Source of the DNA: Smittium culicis
Taxonomy: Eukaryota > Kickxellomycota > Harpellomycetes > Harpellales > Legeriomycetaceae
Length of the DNA: 26,076 bases
Direction: 5' to 3'
NCBI GenBank assembly: GCA_001970855.1
Contig: LSSN01001841.1
Coordinates: 1-26,076 of the forward strand
Shown here: piece by piece, positions 9,226-22,731 of the stretch
Numbering within the stretch: position 1 is the stretch's first letter
How the letters are laid out: every line of letters starts with the position of its first letter
The notes under the pieces: generated by a model
Database searches by the model: none
Seen by the model: the letters and a program-made list of their open reading frames with translations, nothing else
What the model was told of the DNA's origin: nothing
Translations under genes and position numbers: made by a program

Positions 9226-10326
9226 AAAAACTGATAACATGATATTTTAATTTTATTATACATGATCAGACTAAGACTTTAGGTGCTTTAATTTATTCGT
9301 ATTTCATGTTTTAACTTTATAATTTTATCAACAATAAACTGTTAGTTTAATATATTAATATGGATTATAATATTTCATTTCCCCCTTTTCTAAAATTTCT
9401 AATTATTCATATATTATTTCTATTTTTTAAATAAATACAAATAAATATTTATATATTAATACCTAAAAAAAGATTTTATTTTTTTTGTAAAAATTAATTA
9501 AGCTACAATATATAATTATTTTTAAATGCGTTATTTATCTGGAGATTATTTGATAAATTGTGAGTGGTTATGGGCCAATATAGACTCAAGTAGTAATAAA
9601 AATGTGTAATTAGTTAAGCTTTATATTAGTTAATTTCTACAAAACATAAATTAGCAATAATCACTTGCCTTAGTTTCCTTATATGAATTTTTAGCCTTTA
9701 AAAATTCTAAATTTTTTCAGTGTGTAATGATATCTAGATATATCTTTTACTATGAATAACCGCTTAAAATAAATATTACTATCTAGTGTTAAATATAATA
9801 AAAAAATAATTTTTACAGCAATAAAATTATTAAAATATTGATTGAATTGTTTAAATAACCCTTGTGAGGTATAAATGTGATTGCACTACGCTTTTATTTT
9901 ATTATAGATAGATGATTTATTCTTGATAATATAGTTTATCTATTTTTTGTATAATTGAAAGTCTTGAATATATATATTTATTTGAGATCAGACTCTAATG
10001 ATCGATCGTATACGAAATTACTGATTCATTAAAGTTATTTAATTTATAGCTCTTGAAAGAAATAATAAAATAGTAAGAAACTCATATAAATCCAGCTTGA
10101 ACTACAATTATAATGAACGTGTGCTTTAATTTTTTAAATTATTTTTACTACTGATTTTTTCTATAATTTTAGACCTGGTAAAGACTGGTCACAGTTCTGG
10201 AAAACTTTTTTCTTCATACTTCAAAATTGTCCACACTATTGGATGGTATTTAAATAAAGCTTATGTAATAAAGCCAATAATATTATGTATTTTTTTACGA
10301 GTGGAGTTTATGTTTTCATCACGATA
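9226..10326. other. AT-rich, nothing recognised
   Basis: No ORF above background, no repeat copy and no RNA gene that I can identify. Confidence 0.5.
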
Positions 10327-10347
10327 AAATTTTTGGACGGGAAAGGG
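10327..10347 (-). repeat. Orphan MITE left end, inverted
   Basis: TTTTTGGACGGGAAAGGG followed by TTAA (10348-10351) is the reverse complement of the family left terminus. The match stops about 21 bases in, where the internal TTAA would be (here GATA). No body follows. Confidence 0.55.
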
Positions 10348-10351
10348 TTAA

Positions 10352-11749
10352 TAAGTGTATATTCTTCTGAATAATCTCCCAAATTTTGATGTAGCCTAAG
10401 ATTGTCATTAAAGATGTATTCAATATTTTGATTATAATTAAAATTATTGTTTTGCTTTTAAATAATATCTTTAATTATTAAATAAACTAAAGCTAAGAAA
10501 TAAAATATCCAATGGCAATATTTATCAATGATTTCACAAACTTGCCTTTAATTCCATTATTGGATTTAAACCGGTAAAAAAATTTTTTAGATTTATTTTT
10601 TATTTTTTACTTAGTTGTCTAATATCGGAATTTAACTTTATTTTTCCTAAAATGTAGAATTATTTTTATTAAATCTTATTAGAAAGTATCTTAAATCGAA
10701 TTATGTTTTATAACCAATAAGATGACCTAATATGCATAGTAAATCTAATTTCTATGAAATAAAGTTTCTCATCTTCTAAGAATATCTCATTTATAATATA
10801 CAACCACTAATTAAATGATTTATAAAAAAAATTTTAATCAAAAATTGCATAATACTTTTTAAATTTTCCGGATTTTAGAATTATTTATAGTTTTATATAC
10901 TTATAGTTGTATTACTTTTATAAGACGGTATATTAAAAAAACTAAATAATATCAAAATTTAATTATTAATTCGGGAATGTAAAATTCGTCCCTGTAAATA
11001 TACAGACTTGATAATATGTAAATCAGTACCCATATATATGTAATAGTGCAGCTTTATTCTGTGTCCTCGTGTGACTTTATTACCGCTTTCAAATAGAATA
11101 AAATATAAAAAATAAGCTTAAAATTAGCTAAAGAATATAGCTCTAATAATAATAATAATTGGATTTTTAGTGCAAGTTTTAACTTGAATTTTTTGAAATA
11201 TTAAGTATATAGAATTTCGAATATGATAGTGCGAATTTAAACATATATCAACGTGTTTTGAAAGAGAACAATGGTTTTTTTATAATGTCACACTAATTCT
11301 GACATCGAAATAAGAACGGGAAAAAAAATAATAAGGATAAATAAAAATGCATAAAACCTTGATCTCCGAATAAAAACGCTCGCGTATAATATAAATAAGA
11401 GGCATAACTTTTGGTTAAATCTCTGTAAACTTTTTTTACAATAAATATACTACCAAAATTTTTGTAAATTTTGAATTCAGCTTTATTGGTTAAAAAATAA
11501 ATAAATATTCTTCTACTTATCACAAAGAGTAAAAAAGTCACAACCTTTATTCTAGTGTATTTATATGATTAAAAACTATGAATTCTGAAGCTAAAAAAAA
11601 ACTCTAAATCTCAAGATTAGTTTAATTTTTTTTTTTTTTTCAAACACCCAAATTTACCTAAAATTTAAGCTCAGTATATTTAAAATCAGAATAGGAGTTG
11701 AAGTTTGCGGTTCACTATAAGCGTACCATATATTTTATAAATATCTCTT
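10352..11749. other. AT-rich, nothing recognised
   Basis: A short TAA trinucleotide run is seen near 11143-11157 and a T tract near 11625-11640. An 82-codon minus-strand ORF (11293-11541) has no recognisable motif and is what chance would give. Confidence 0.5.
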
Positions 11750-11753
11750 TTAA

Positions 11754-11941
11754 TCCTTTCCGGTCCAACGTTCTTTAATAAATGAATTTATTGATTATTT
11801 TACGATTTTTAATCTTACTGATCATTTCGTAGCAATTTACAATTAGACAAAAAATTAATTAAGCTTTGAATTAAACTATTTTTATAGAATAAATTTGTAT
11901 GTATTTTGTAATTCAAAAATATTCTGCTTCTCGTGAAAGGG
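11754..11941 (+). mobile_element. Diverged MITE copy (188 bp)
   Basis: TTAA at 11750-11753. Left end TCCTTTCCGGTCCAACGTTC, body with GAATTTATTGATTATTTTACG, right end CTCGTGAAAGGG followed by TAAA. The family length is kept although the body is strongly diverged. Confidence 0.75.
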
Positions 11942-13299
11942 TAAAAAAATCTTGTCCAAAAAATTTTCTGTTGTTTAATTACACATCAAATTTCATTATA
12001 AAGTTATAACCTATAGGTTCAAAATCTTATCAATAAATTTTTTTCTTCTTCTTTGAAATCACCATAATTAAAAATTCATGTTAGTAAATTTACGATAAAT
12101 TTTATTACATTATTTTAATTTTTATTGCTTATCGTGATTAAGAGCTTATTTCGGTCTAATACTTTTAGCCTCTCTAGAAATGAGGAAACTTTGGATCTTT
12201 ATAAAATTCGTTTTTTCTATTGCTAATATCTTATCACTCTATCGATTCTTTAATATTTCTATAGAATATCTATCAATATTTATTAATTATTGAATAAATT
12301 AGCACAATACATAAAATCGAGGCTAAAAGTATTAAAATGCCATAAAAAGTAAAAGTAAGAATATTCTATATTTTAGATGGCTAATCACTAAAATAGAAAA
12401 TAAAACTGACCTTGTAGAATTTTATTATTGGTAAAATCTCCTAATTTCTAGGTAAATTATTAAGGAATATCATTTTATAAAAATCTGGTAGTAAAACTGA
12501 AATATTATTGTACTATTTTGAGAATAGTTTAGAATATCATATACGCAAATGATTAAAATCTTAAATTATATCTTGTTTACATGTTTGCTTTATTCGTTCT
12601 TATTTTTCTAACACGAATAATAATACGAATATACCATTGAATATATCAAATACAGATAGACAGAGTTATATTATTTCAATAGCAATGTCTATATTTTCCT
12701 TTTTGGTAAGTTATTAAAAATAGTAAATTGACCCATAAAAGAGCTAGCAATATTTCATAAATTTATTTTTTAATAAGGTTGAAAATATATATAAGTTTTT
12801 CAGATACGAGTGATACTGTTTTTATATACTCTTAATTTAATTTTTATTTATTTCTCAACTTTTTGGTTATTATTAAATCTGTATTCCTTTATATTTTCAT
12901 TTTCTGGAAATTTGATGTAAGGTAAAACATGAAGCACCTACTATTTGGTGTATATAACACATATAAATAGCCAATATTTAACTATCTCTTTAATGATGAA
13001 TTTATTTGAAAAAGATAAAAAAAATAAATATTTTTTTGTATTTTTTTAACTGTGTTAATTTTTACAAGATAAGTAAGAATTTTTATGTTTATTAATTTAA
13101 GATAAAATTAATTATATTTAATCTAGCTGATTTTGTTTTTATTTAGATTTTTTTTGCGATATTTTTATATATTTTATTGGTATAGTAAAAAAAAAATAAG
13201 TAAAAAAAATATATATTAAGCTAAGCGCATTTATTCAAAATATTTAAAAGCATAAATAGCTAAAGCAAACATGAATTGTAAGTAAAATGATTTTATCAA
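11942..13299. other. AT-rich, nothing recognised
   Basis: Only background ORFs. No repeats or RNA genes recognised. Confidence 0.5.
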
Positions 13300-13489
13300 C
13301 TCTTTCCTGAGCAGTATGCTCCTATTTTACTACCTGATATAGACAAATAATTTCAAAATATATATATATGTTATGATATTTATTCAAATATTAGAAAGTT
13401 TTAGTATTTAAATGAGCAGTTATTTTGCTTATAAATCATAAATTAATCAAATAAATTAATTTTCATAGCTTTTTTTATGTAGGAAAGGA
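13300..13489 (-). mobile_element. Diverged MITE copy, inverted (~190 bp)
   Basis: Left CTCTTTCCTGAGCAGTATGC, then CTACCTGATATAGAC (compare CTACCAGATATAGCC at 7025-7039), TTATAAATCATAAATTAATC in the body, and right end TGTAGGAAAGGA. The flanking tetranucleotides have decayed. Confidence 0.72.
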
Positions 13490-16390
13490 TAGAAAAAAAT
13501 AATGAAAAGTATAATTGATTCACCAGACTTCTGCAACCAATTATATTTGAGTATCAAGTTGCTAGAACGATGTAGATATGGATATGCAGAAAACTATTTC
13601 TATAATTATCTCTTAATGTTTAATAAATTCAATTGGTTGTTTATTAGTTGTTCATTTATTTTACATTTTTTAATAAACACACGAACAAAAAAAAAACAAA
13701 AAAATAATCTCTTAATATTTCGAGATGATTTGAAGATAAATACTTATTTTTAGCTAATTCAACTAAAAATAATTAAAATCAGGGAAAAGAAGCATATTGA
13801 TAAATTTTTGACTACACCGAATTTGTCTAACGTGAGGATTAATATCTTGAAACTTAAATGCAAAAATAAGTTAAAATAAAAATTCCCTAATAAACTAAGA
13901 AAAAAAATTTAATTAAACATGGAATTTTAACTTTAATTCATAACTTAAGAATTATTTATAATCAAAATTTATATATTCTATTTAAAAAAATATCATAGTA
14001 TGAATATTTAATATTTAGTAATATTATATTTTGAAGATATTTTATGGTTAAAATTTTTTTTAGAAAATTTTAACTTTGTCTCATATTCCAATTTTTTAAA
14101 GACCAAGATTTTTCTTTATAGTACAAAATAAACAACTCAAACCTTGTTTTATTAAATGGGTTTAATATAAATCACGAGAAAAAATCAATAATTATTAAAA
14201 TAAAAACATTTTTTATAATTTATGTTGGAAAGTGATCAATTAGACACGAATTCAGAAAACTTTAATTTTAAAAGCTCATATTGGAGATTCTAAGTGAAGA
14301 ATGAATATTTCTGAGATTAATATTATTAATATAAGTAAATAAACACTGTAATTAACAGTCAATGAATTTCAAATAATTTTTATTTTTCTGTTTATTCCTT
14401 ACATTATGAAAACATATTAAGCTAGTAAAAAAAATAAGAACCTTTTATTAATCATTAATTGAATTGGAATTTTCAAAATTAACCCTTCAATTGTAAATAT
14501 TTCCACTTATAAAATGATCTGCTATATATGCGTATAATTTATAAAACGATAATGAGTAAAATTTTATGCATCATAGATAATATATCCTATAGTAAAATTG
14601 AACAAAGCTTTAATTTTTTTCTTTTTCAGATCATGAAAATCAGATTAATGTATAATCATAATGAGCATCATAGCTACTGATCAAATTTTGTAATCTATAG
14701 TATAATTTTAATTGTAATAGATTATTATAGAAATAAAGAAGGAACACACATAATGATACTTTATTATGCTATTTGACTTTTATTAGTTTATTTTTTTAAA
14801 AGCTGAAGGTGTGATTAATTAAGAACCAACTGAATTATTAAAGAATAATTTTTTAAAAGAAAATTTGTAATTTAATATTATATCGTGCAAATTATTAGGT
14901 TTAATATTTTTTTATTCATTTGGAGAAAGTGGGATAGCTTTTGAATTTAAAATATAATAATAAAAAACAGACTTTAATTAAAGGTTTAATTACAATAATT
15001 ACGATAAAACATATTTAAATTTTTTTTTAAATTTGAACTTATTTATACTGATAAAAAAACAATAGTATATAAGGTAAACTAAAAAATATTATATGATTAT
15101 CTATATAAAATTTAAACACCAATTTAATATTGTGTTCCAAGAATAAAAAAGAAATTTTACGAGTAATATTTTTAAAAAATTCATCAGTAATCATATTTTA
15201 GACAATTAATAGAAATTAATACGGGCCATGATAGTTACAAATACACCAAAAAAGTTCAATATTATCTATGTACTATGAAATTTATCGCACTATATAACTA
15301 AAAAAAAGATGTGAGGTAATTTATCACTCAACATATGATAATACGCTCTACACAAGAAAGTTTCAAAAATTACTTTCTATTCATATTATTCTTCTCGTAA
15401 AATAAAAGAGAGAATTATTGAAAAATAAAAGCAAAAAATTTTTGTAAGCAGAAACTTTTTATTTTCTATAAATTTTATTTTAAGAAATATAATAAAGGGA
15501 GAAAGAAAAACAATGATCTATTTTGAATTTATTAATTTCAATAATTAGAAACTCAATACTTAATATTATTTCAGTTAACTTACAAATTTATAATATTTGG
15601 ATTTTATTTAATTACTAACTAAAAACTCCTAGCTATATATCTAGTGTCAGTTTTTTCGTTTTGTGATTCTTTATTGGTTAATATTATTTGCTTAAGCATT
15701 TAAAATAAAGACTAATTATAACACTTTTAAAATTAAAATGGAATATATTAATTTTTAAAAATAAAGTTCTTTTTAAATAGGGATTAATTTTGCTTTAATT
15801 CTGATTTTCTAAATGGATAATGTACCAATAAATTTGACACAACTTTGGAATAAGAATTTTATTTTATTTTATTTATATAATTTATTTCAAATATTGCTAC
15901 TATTTTAGAAATTATTTTTAAATGTTGAATATTATACAGCTAATATAGAGTATAAAAATGATATTCATTGTGAAAAGCTAGATCACCAGAATTATTGTAT
16001 CAAAAAATTAATTCTTCAATTAGAAAATATCAATTATAATTCTATATTAGTTCACATGAAGTAATCTTATAAAAATTTGGGAAATACAAAGTTTCAGAGT
16101 AACTTACTTAAAAAAATTAATACATAAATAATACAAAACTCGGATTAAAATGAAAAAACAGTCTATATGGAATATTTGAATTGATTATTACTAATAGGTA
16201 TATTAATATTTAATTGAAAAAATGTTAGGTAAAAAATGTTAAAAATCAATTAAGAAATTTCTAAAAAGAATATAAATAAAAATATTAATTAATAGGATGT
16301 ACAAGAAGGTTTTATCAAAGCTAATAGTATCAAGAAAATTCTAACAGATATTTTAAAGTAAAGTTAGTGTAATCCAAAGCTAGATAGAAT
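13490..16390. other. AT-rich, nothing recognised
   Basis: Almost 3 kb of very AT-rich DNA. An 83-codon plus-strand ORF at 13502-13753, just after a MITE, has no known motif and is probably random. Confidence 0.5.
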
Positions 16391-16629
16391 AAAAAACCAC
16401 CAGAGTAGGGATAAGAATATCGTCAGTATATAATCTATATAATCGCCATATATTAGCATATGACGAGAATAAAGAGAATACACTTAGTAAAATTAAAGTT
16501 TTCTTTAATTATTTGATGAGAGAAGAGGATAAAATTTCAAACTTAGATCATTGTCCTAGACTAACAATGGCAAATTATTCACCCTGGATTGTTAATTATA
16601 TGGAGCTAACAGCAGCATATAAAAATTGA
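16391..16629 (+). pseudogene. Relic of a second DIRS-type gag gene
   Basis: An open frame without a usable start runs to TGA at 16627. It aligns without gaps to the gag of the element at 21330. Both have F-x3-L-[IM]-x-[DE], then 17 residues from that Phe to CP[KR], then exactly six residues to YSP and a Trp. The rest of the gene is not recognisable, and I found no terminal repeat or RT remnant nearby. I infer a much older insertion of the same family, left in the AT-rich desert. Confidence 0.55.
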
Positions 16630-19600
16630 TTTGTAGTAAAACTAATAAACACAATAAATTGTGACTACTATAAATATATAACTAGTTTTTCTAGCTCATA
16701 TCGTGACTAAAAGCAGAAATAAATAAGTATAAAATCAAATTTTAATAATTTAATCCAAGTATTTCGAGTGAAATAATATAATAATTAGGTATTTCTATAA
16801 AATTAACCAGTATTGAGAAATATAACTCAATAATAATCCTAGTAGACATATCTTTGGTTATAAAAGTTACTTTTTATGAGTTTCTAATGGGAATTAAACA
16901 TTATTTCGGTCTATTTGCTCAGATACTGATGAAAAGAAAGCCTAAATCGACGTTAGAATAGTTAAAGGATAAATTAATAAAAAACCCATTCTAACTTAAC
17001 CTTAAGTGCAAAAGCTTTACATTTAACTCTCTAAAATACATTTTCAATACTGTTTTCATTTGAAAAATCATCTAAAAAATTACCTTTATAATGCTTAAAA
17101 ATTTACTAGAGATGACTAATGTACTTTTTAGAAAGAATTCAGGTGCTTTTGTCGTAGGGTGAATCTACGACTGAGTGAAATGTAAAATAAGATATAATTT
17201 TCTCAATTTAAAAAAAAGAAAGAGAAAAAATAAAAGGGAAAAATATTTCAGTTTGATATAAAACTCTTAAATTCTCAAACTAAAAAGGAAATCGAATAGA
17301 GATAAAAAATTTTTCGGATGGAAGATATGTGGAATACTATAAATTTTTCGAATACAAACAAAAAAAGAACCGTTTTAAGCCAATAAAATATCAAGAGAAC
17401 AAAAAAAAAATAAAAAGATACTACAAAACTTAAATTTTTAGAAAAGACAACAGAATTCTTAGATACACATGATATAAAAGCTGAGTATGGATAGTCTTTA
17501 ATTTTATCTCAAATTTTAGTTATAAAATTTTTTATATTTTGTTTTATCTTTTTTAAATAATTAAGATTTCAGTTTAAATAAAAAAAATAAATATCATCGA
17601 GAGCAGGGTAAAAAGTTTATAGAAAAGTTAAAACTCATAAATTCCTAAAGCTAAAAATTTGATTTAAACTCAAAAAATTATTCGCATTATAACCTTTAAA
17701 AAAATTCTTGGAAATAGGTTTAAAATTAAAATTTAATTAAGAAACTTTATTTTTCTCCCCCTCAATTTTCATAGAAATTAGTTAAAGCAAAAAAATACGC
17801 TTTAAAAGCTTCAATATTTATAGGTCTTATACACTAAATTAAATCCTTACTCGAAAGTAAAGGTAGTAGTAATTTTAAACCATTACACTTTTATCTTAAC
17901 AAGGGTGTATCTAATCTGCTCTATAATATCTCATTAGTACTAAATTTTTAAAATTTGAAACATAAAATCCTCTTCCATCTAAAATTCCCATCAACTCGAA
18001 TCACAATCAGATAAAAAAGGTACATGAAAAAAATTGTTATATTGTATTTTAATACAAAATTTAAGATTTTATTTCAATTAATGCTATTTAATAGTTCAAA
18101 ATTAAATATCTATTTATAAAGAAAGTCATAAAAGCTTTCATAAAATGTATAAGATTGTACCTGATACTAAAAATAAGCTATAAATCACAACTAACTAAGG
18201 GTAAAATCAAAAAAGAAACTTAAAAGTCAGCCTGAAGCCAAATAAAATGAATTTTTTGGATGAAATTTGAGATATTTTAGACAATGTGATTTTGTGAACT
18301 AATTTTTTTTATAAAGTCGTTACTTTTTTAAAGTAAAATTAGTTCATATAACATAATTATTTGGAAACTATTAATATTTTTTGAAATGAGAAATGTTATA
18401 TATATAGAAATATATGTATTATATATAAAAATCTAAAAAAGATGAAAGCCCTGTTTGGTAAAACCTATTCGTTTATAGTAACATAGAAGTATTAAAATAT
18501 TAATTTTGAATTTTATAATTATATGTAAGGAATTTTTAAATAGTATTTATATTTGATGAATAATACTTCTTAATTAAAAAAATATGAAATATTTGCGATA
18601 TAATTGTATAAAATTTTGAAAACATTTTTATTTAAATAAAGTTTTGTATAAATTATATGTTTAACGATTATATCTGGAAATAAATAAAAAAAATTTATAT
18701 AAAATCAAATATGGCAATATAATTATGGTTAAATAATTTTTAATTAAATAAATAAATGTTTTTTAGGCTTTTTTAAAAATAAAATTATGTGAATAACTAA
18801 ATTAGATAAGCTTAAAATTTTTCTAAATAATCTTATATAAATAGCTAAAATGAGGTTTTATCAAAAATGGAAGATTTCCACTATTTTCATCCTTCTTATG
18901 AGCAACTAATATTTCTCTTACTTTTAAATTACATTTATCATATTTTCAAATAATATTAAAAATAAAATAAAAGTCCTAATTATTAATCAAAGTATAAAAA
19001 TTACACAAGTTGTACGCTGAAAACGGATTTAATTATAAAAATTAAAAATTTTCTTCTTATTAAATAAATAAAGTAAAAAAAACTTACTAATAATTTAGTG
19101 TTAGTTATTAAGGATCTTATAAGAGGTAAGTTTTTATCTTCAGAGTATTGTAAAAAAATATAATGTAGAAAGGTATAATATAATTTTTAAGAATAAATTT
19201 TGTTGATATTTATTAGGGGCTATTGTAGTTTAAATACATTTGAAGAAAATTTTCTTCAATATAAATATACTCTTTACTCACAAACAAATTTCAAAAAAGA
19301 AAAAGAAAGAAAAAATTTTTATTTCATGCAAAATAGTGATAGCTCTATTGTAATAAATTTTCTACTGAAATATTTGTATTTAATAAAAAAATGATTACGA
19401 TATCTTTGTCTTGTAATAAGACTTTATTAGCCGAAAAAAACTAATAAATTTAAAAAAAATAACTCGAATCTAAATAGGAAATAGTCGAGTATTTTTATCA
19501 TCTTTGATTGATACTTACTTTATAATTTATTTTAATTGATAGATATTGATTTTAACTAGTCATAATTTATTTTTCTTTGATTCATTCATAGAAACCATTA

Positions 19601-21077
19601 TGTCAATAATAATACATGTCCAATAATAGCGAATTATGGAGAATAAATAAGCTACCACACATCTAATACAATATTCATTTATCAAAAAAGAACAAATTTT
19701 TAGAAAGTAGAGTAAATTAGTGTAAATAAAATAGCTGAAGCAGGAAATTATTTGGTAATAATATAAGGATAAAAATATATTTTACGAATAAAATTCAAAA
19801 TTTAAATCATTTTTGGTTAAAACAGACTTAATAATAATATTTTATAATCGAAAAAAGCATAGGTATTTTAATTGAAAAGGTATAATAATGTTCAATTATT
19901 TGGAAAAATTATCGTAATTTATTCAACATATAAAAAGTTTTTTAGTTGAAAATTTTATATAATGGAAAATATTTAATTCTTCTATTTCCTATTTCTAATT
20001 TATATTTTATGTATTAATTTTATTCCTTATAAATAGGCAGAGGAGAAAAAAATTCGCTAAAATGAAGTTGATATATTTTTCTCTAGAATTTAGCTTATTT
20101 TATAAAAAATCTTTATAAAAAACAGATATTATAATTTAAATAAATCCTGATCCAATATTAAAAGATGATTAGTAATCAAAAAATAGAATTTTTGTACATT
20201 AAATGGTACCCAGAACCTTTATTTGGTATGAAAATTGTTAATTTAGTTTTCAAAGAAATTAAATCCCATGTGATTTCAAGTTATTTTAAATACTGCTAAT
20301 AAGAAATCCCTATATACTAAAAATTATGAATGTAGAATCAAGAAAAATCATTCGCTATTTTTGCGGAAATATATTCAGTTTATGAAATCTATCTGAAAAC
20401 CCATGAAAAACATTGATGCATAAAGAGTAATACTGAATAGAAGGAACTATATTTTTTTGTTACAGTTCAATTAATTTTGATCTATCTTTTTATTTTAGTT
20501 TTTTTTAAAAATTTTTTTTTGAAAACTAATATTTTTATATCAATAAAATGCTAATATAAAACAATCAAGGTGACTATTATACATTCTATATTACAAATTT
20601 GTTTTGGTATTAAATTTTTGTACCCTTGATAGTAAATATAAGAATAAAGTATAATATGAAAAAATTCTTTAACACTAAATAATTATTTTTCTTATCCTTA
20701 TAATAGATATAGGTTATTAGTATATATATTTAATATACTAGCTACTCATTAATAATTCTTAATTGGCTCTTATGTATTCTTATTTTTCTCTTTTAATGCA
20801 TGTTTTACTAATCGTACAATTAATATTATTAGATATTTATAGTTATATTCTAACGGTATAAATTTTGATTAAGTAAAATAAAACATTTATTAAATTCATT
20901 TTGAATAAAAGAAGAAGCCTAGGAAAAGTAGCTAATTTAAAAATATAGCTTCATGCTCTGAAGAAATTTTATAAGCGAATAAAATGTTGAGATAATTACA
21001 TGCTATTCACATCTTCAAAGAATAATAAAAGGGAATATCCTTAAAGCTAAAAATAATTCTTAAAAACATTATTCATC
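16630..21077. other. AT-rich, nothing firmly recognised
   Basis: If the gag relic above had a downstream pol, it would lie here, but I could not find RT motifs (FYS.LF.VPKK, DLKDAF, YLDD) in any frame by eye. A 7-bp hairpin GTCGTAG/CTACGAC sits at about 17152-17172. Short ORFs (for example 16785-16960 and 19200-19394) are within chance expectation. Confidence 0.45.
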
Positions 21078-21233
21078 ATTTAATGGGGTCATAATAACTG
21101 ATATTATCTTCGCTCCATAAATTTGATATTAAAAATTAAAAAATAAGGGGGATAAGAAAATTTTTTTTTTGAATAAATATAGCACTAAGGTACATAATCT
21201 CAGCACCTTTATCATCTTATCTTTATCAAAGGT
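21078..21233 (+). repeat. Left inverted terminal repeat of the DIRS element
   Basis: It pairs with 25628-25782. The best blocks are ATGGGGTCATA near the outer end and a perfect 22-bp inverted match at 21172-21193 versus 25661-25682 containing AGCACTAAGGTAC. These are followed by TAATCT.AG.A.CTTTATC.TC in both arms. Confidence 0.82.
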
Positions 21234-21329
21234 ACACTATCAGCGTTAAAAAAGATTAATAAAGTACAGAAATAACTCATTTTAAAACTCTAAAACCAAG
21301 TCTTATACTACTAGTAATACAGTTTAAAG

Positions 21330-22145
21330 ATGGCTAAAGATATATTTGACCATCCATTAACCTCTATGGTAACCAAGTATGAGAAAATAAATGCTTTTAA
21401 CATGGTTGTTACAACTCAAACTGCTGCTATCGAAGATCAACCTTTAACAGTGAAAACATCAAAAACGGAGTTTACCGTTTACCCCAAACTCACTGAGGTT
21501 ATCCCTTCAATTGAGGAGGACTTTATTAGGTCTTTAATAGCAGATAAAGAGAATAAGGAAGCTATTCATAGCTGTCCTAAGAGCAGTATCATGGAATACT
21601 CGCCTTCGTGGCTCAAAGATACAACATCGAGTGTAGAGAAGAAAGCCGAAAAAGCATTTAACGGGGTTCAAGTTGTGTTAGCGCAAGCTTCCCTTCTAGA
21701 AGACTATGATGGCCAAAAAAATATTCAGAAGAATCCGAGAATATCAGTTCATGACCCAAGAATAGTGAATTACAAAAAAATGAGACTACTACTATCCGAA
21801 ATAACGTAGAATGTAACATAGACCCGGCTCAATAACATTCACGCATTTATGGAACTGCCTGGAGTACCAAAAAAATTAGTGGAATCAGACACAGCACCAC
21901 TGATGGTCCAAAAAGAGTTCGACATTCTATTAGCCAGCAAGAAACGAGTCAAAAATTCCAGGATCATAAATACCTTTAATGGGCTACTGCAGTACTAGGA
22001 GATACATCCTTCCGGTTGTTATACTGAAACGACTCAGGGTTCGAATGCTGAAAATTCTACATAAAAAAATCCTTTACACTTACACTTCGAGGTTTGGTTT
22101 GAGATTCAGACGTCGTGGAAGAGGGAGGAGCTCAGTGTCTCTCTA
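21330..22145 (+). pseudogene. DIRS gag, broken by stops
   Basis: Putative nucleocapsid-like protein of the element. It starts ATGGCTAAAG in good context and is open to TAG at 21807. The same frame then goes on with recognisable gag sequence (TRLNNIHAF, LPGVPKKL, APLMVQKEFD) after TAG stops at 21807 and 21819. Alignment to DIRS gags suggests that the second replaced a Gln codon. The first half has the family pattern of an acidic EEDF segment followed by CPKSSIMEYSP. Near 22085-22130 a different frame reads an Arg/Gly-rich tail (RRRGRGR), typical of gag C termini, so there is also a frameshift. Confidence 0.75.
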
Positions 22146-22731
22146 TGATGTCCCAAAGTTGGGGGCCGTCTTGAAATGATCATACACGCCTGGGAAAGAC
22201 TCACGAACAGCACGTAGGACAAGAATATTATCAATAATGGGTTAAGGAAACCCTTAAAAAATCATTCCCAGTTCCCAGTACAAAATCAAATGGAACCGGC
22301 CAATTCTTGAGCACAAATACACAGCTAAAAACCCACAGAAAAAATTCACTTTCAAAGGTAAAAGAAGAAATTGAGACGAGATGAAAGAAGTGCCCTGATA
22401 GAGGAAGTAGATAGCCTGCTGTCGAAGAATGAGGTCAAAGAAGTCGATCGCTCGAATACAGGATTTTACAGTCATTTATTCTGTATCCCGAAGAAGACCA
22501 GCTACCTAAGGATATTATTGGATCTGGGAATTCTCAATAAGTTCGTATTCGATAAGAATTTCAAGTTGGGTTAACTCAGATACATCTTCAGGATAATCAG
22601 ACCTAAGGATTTTATTTAGCCCCAGGATCTCAAGGACGCCTTCCTAAAAATTCTGGTACACGAGGCATGCCAGAAATTCTTACGCATCATCTGAAATTTC
22701 CGGAAGAAACAGTTCAGGGTACTGAAACACG

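Noticed and set aside
11293..11541. 82-codon minus-strand ORF
   Set aside because: Phe/Lys/Tyr-rich as expected from AT-rich random sequence; no family resemblance.
13502..13753. 83-codon ORF downstream of a MITE
   Set aside because: No motif, no second copy, and length within chance.
17152..17172. GTCGTAG...CTACGAC hairpin as a terminator or regulatory site
   Set aside because: Isolated 7-bp stem with no gene nearby; long AT-rich DNA yields such stems by chance.
22025..22055. GGTTCGAA-like box B of a tRNA gene
   Set aside because: No matching A box, acceptor stem or cloverleaf; it lies within the decayed gag.
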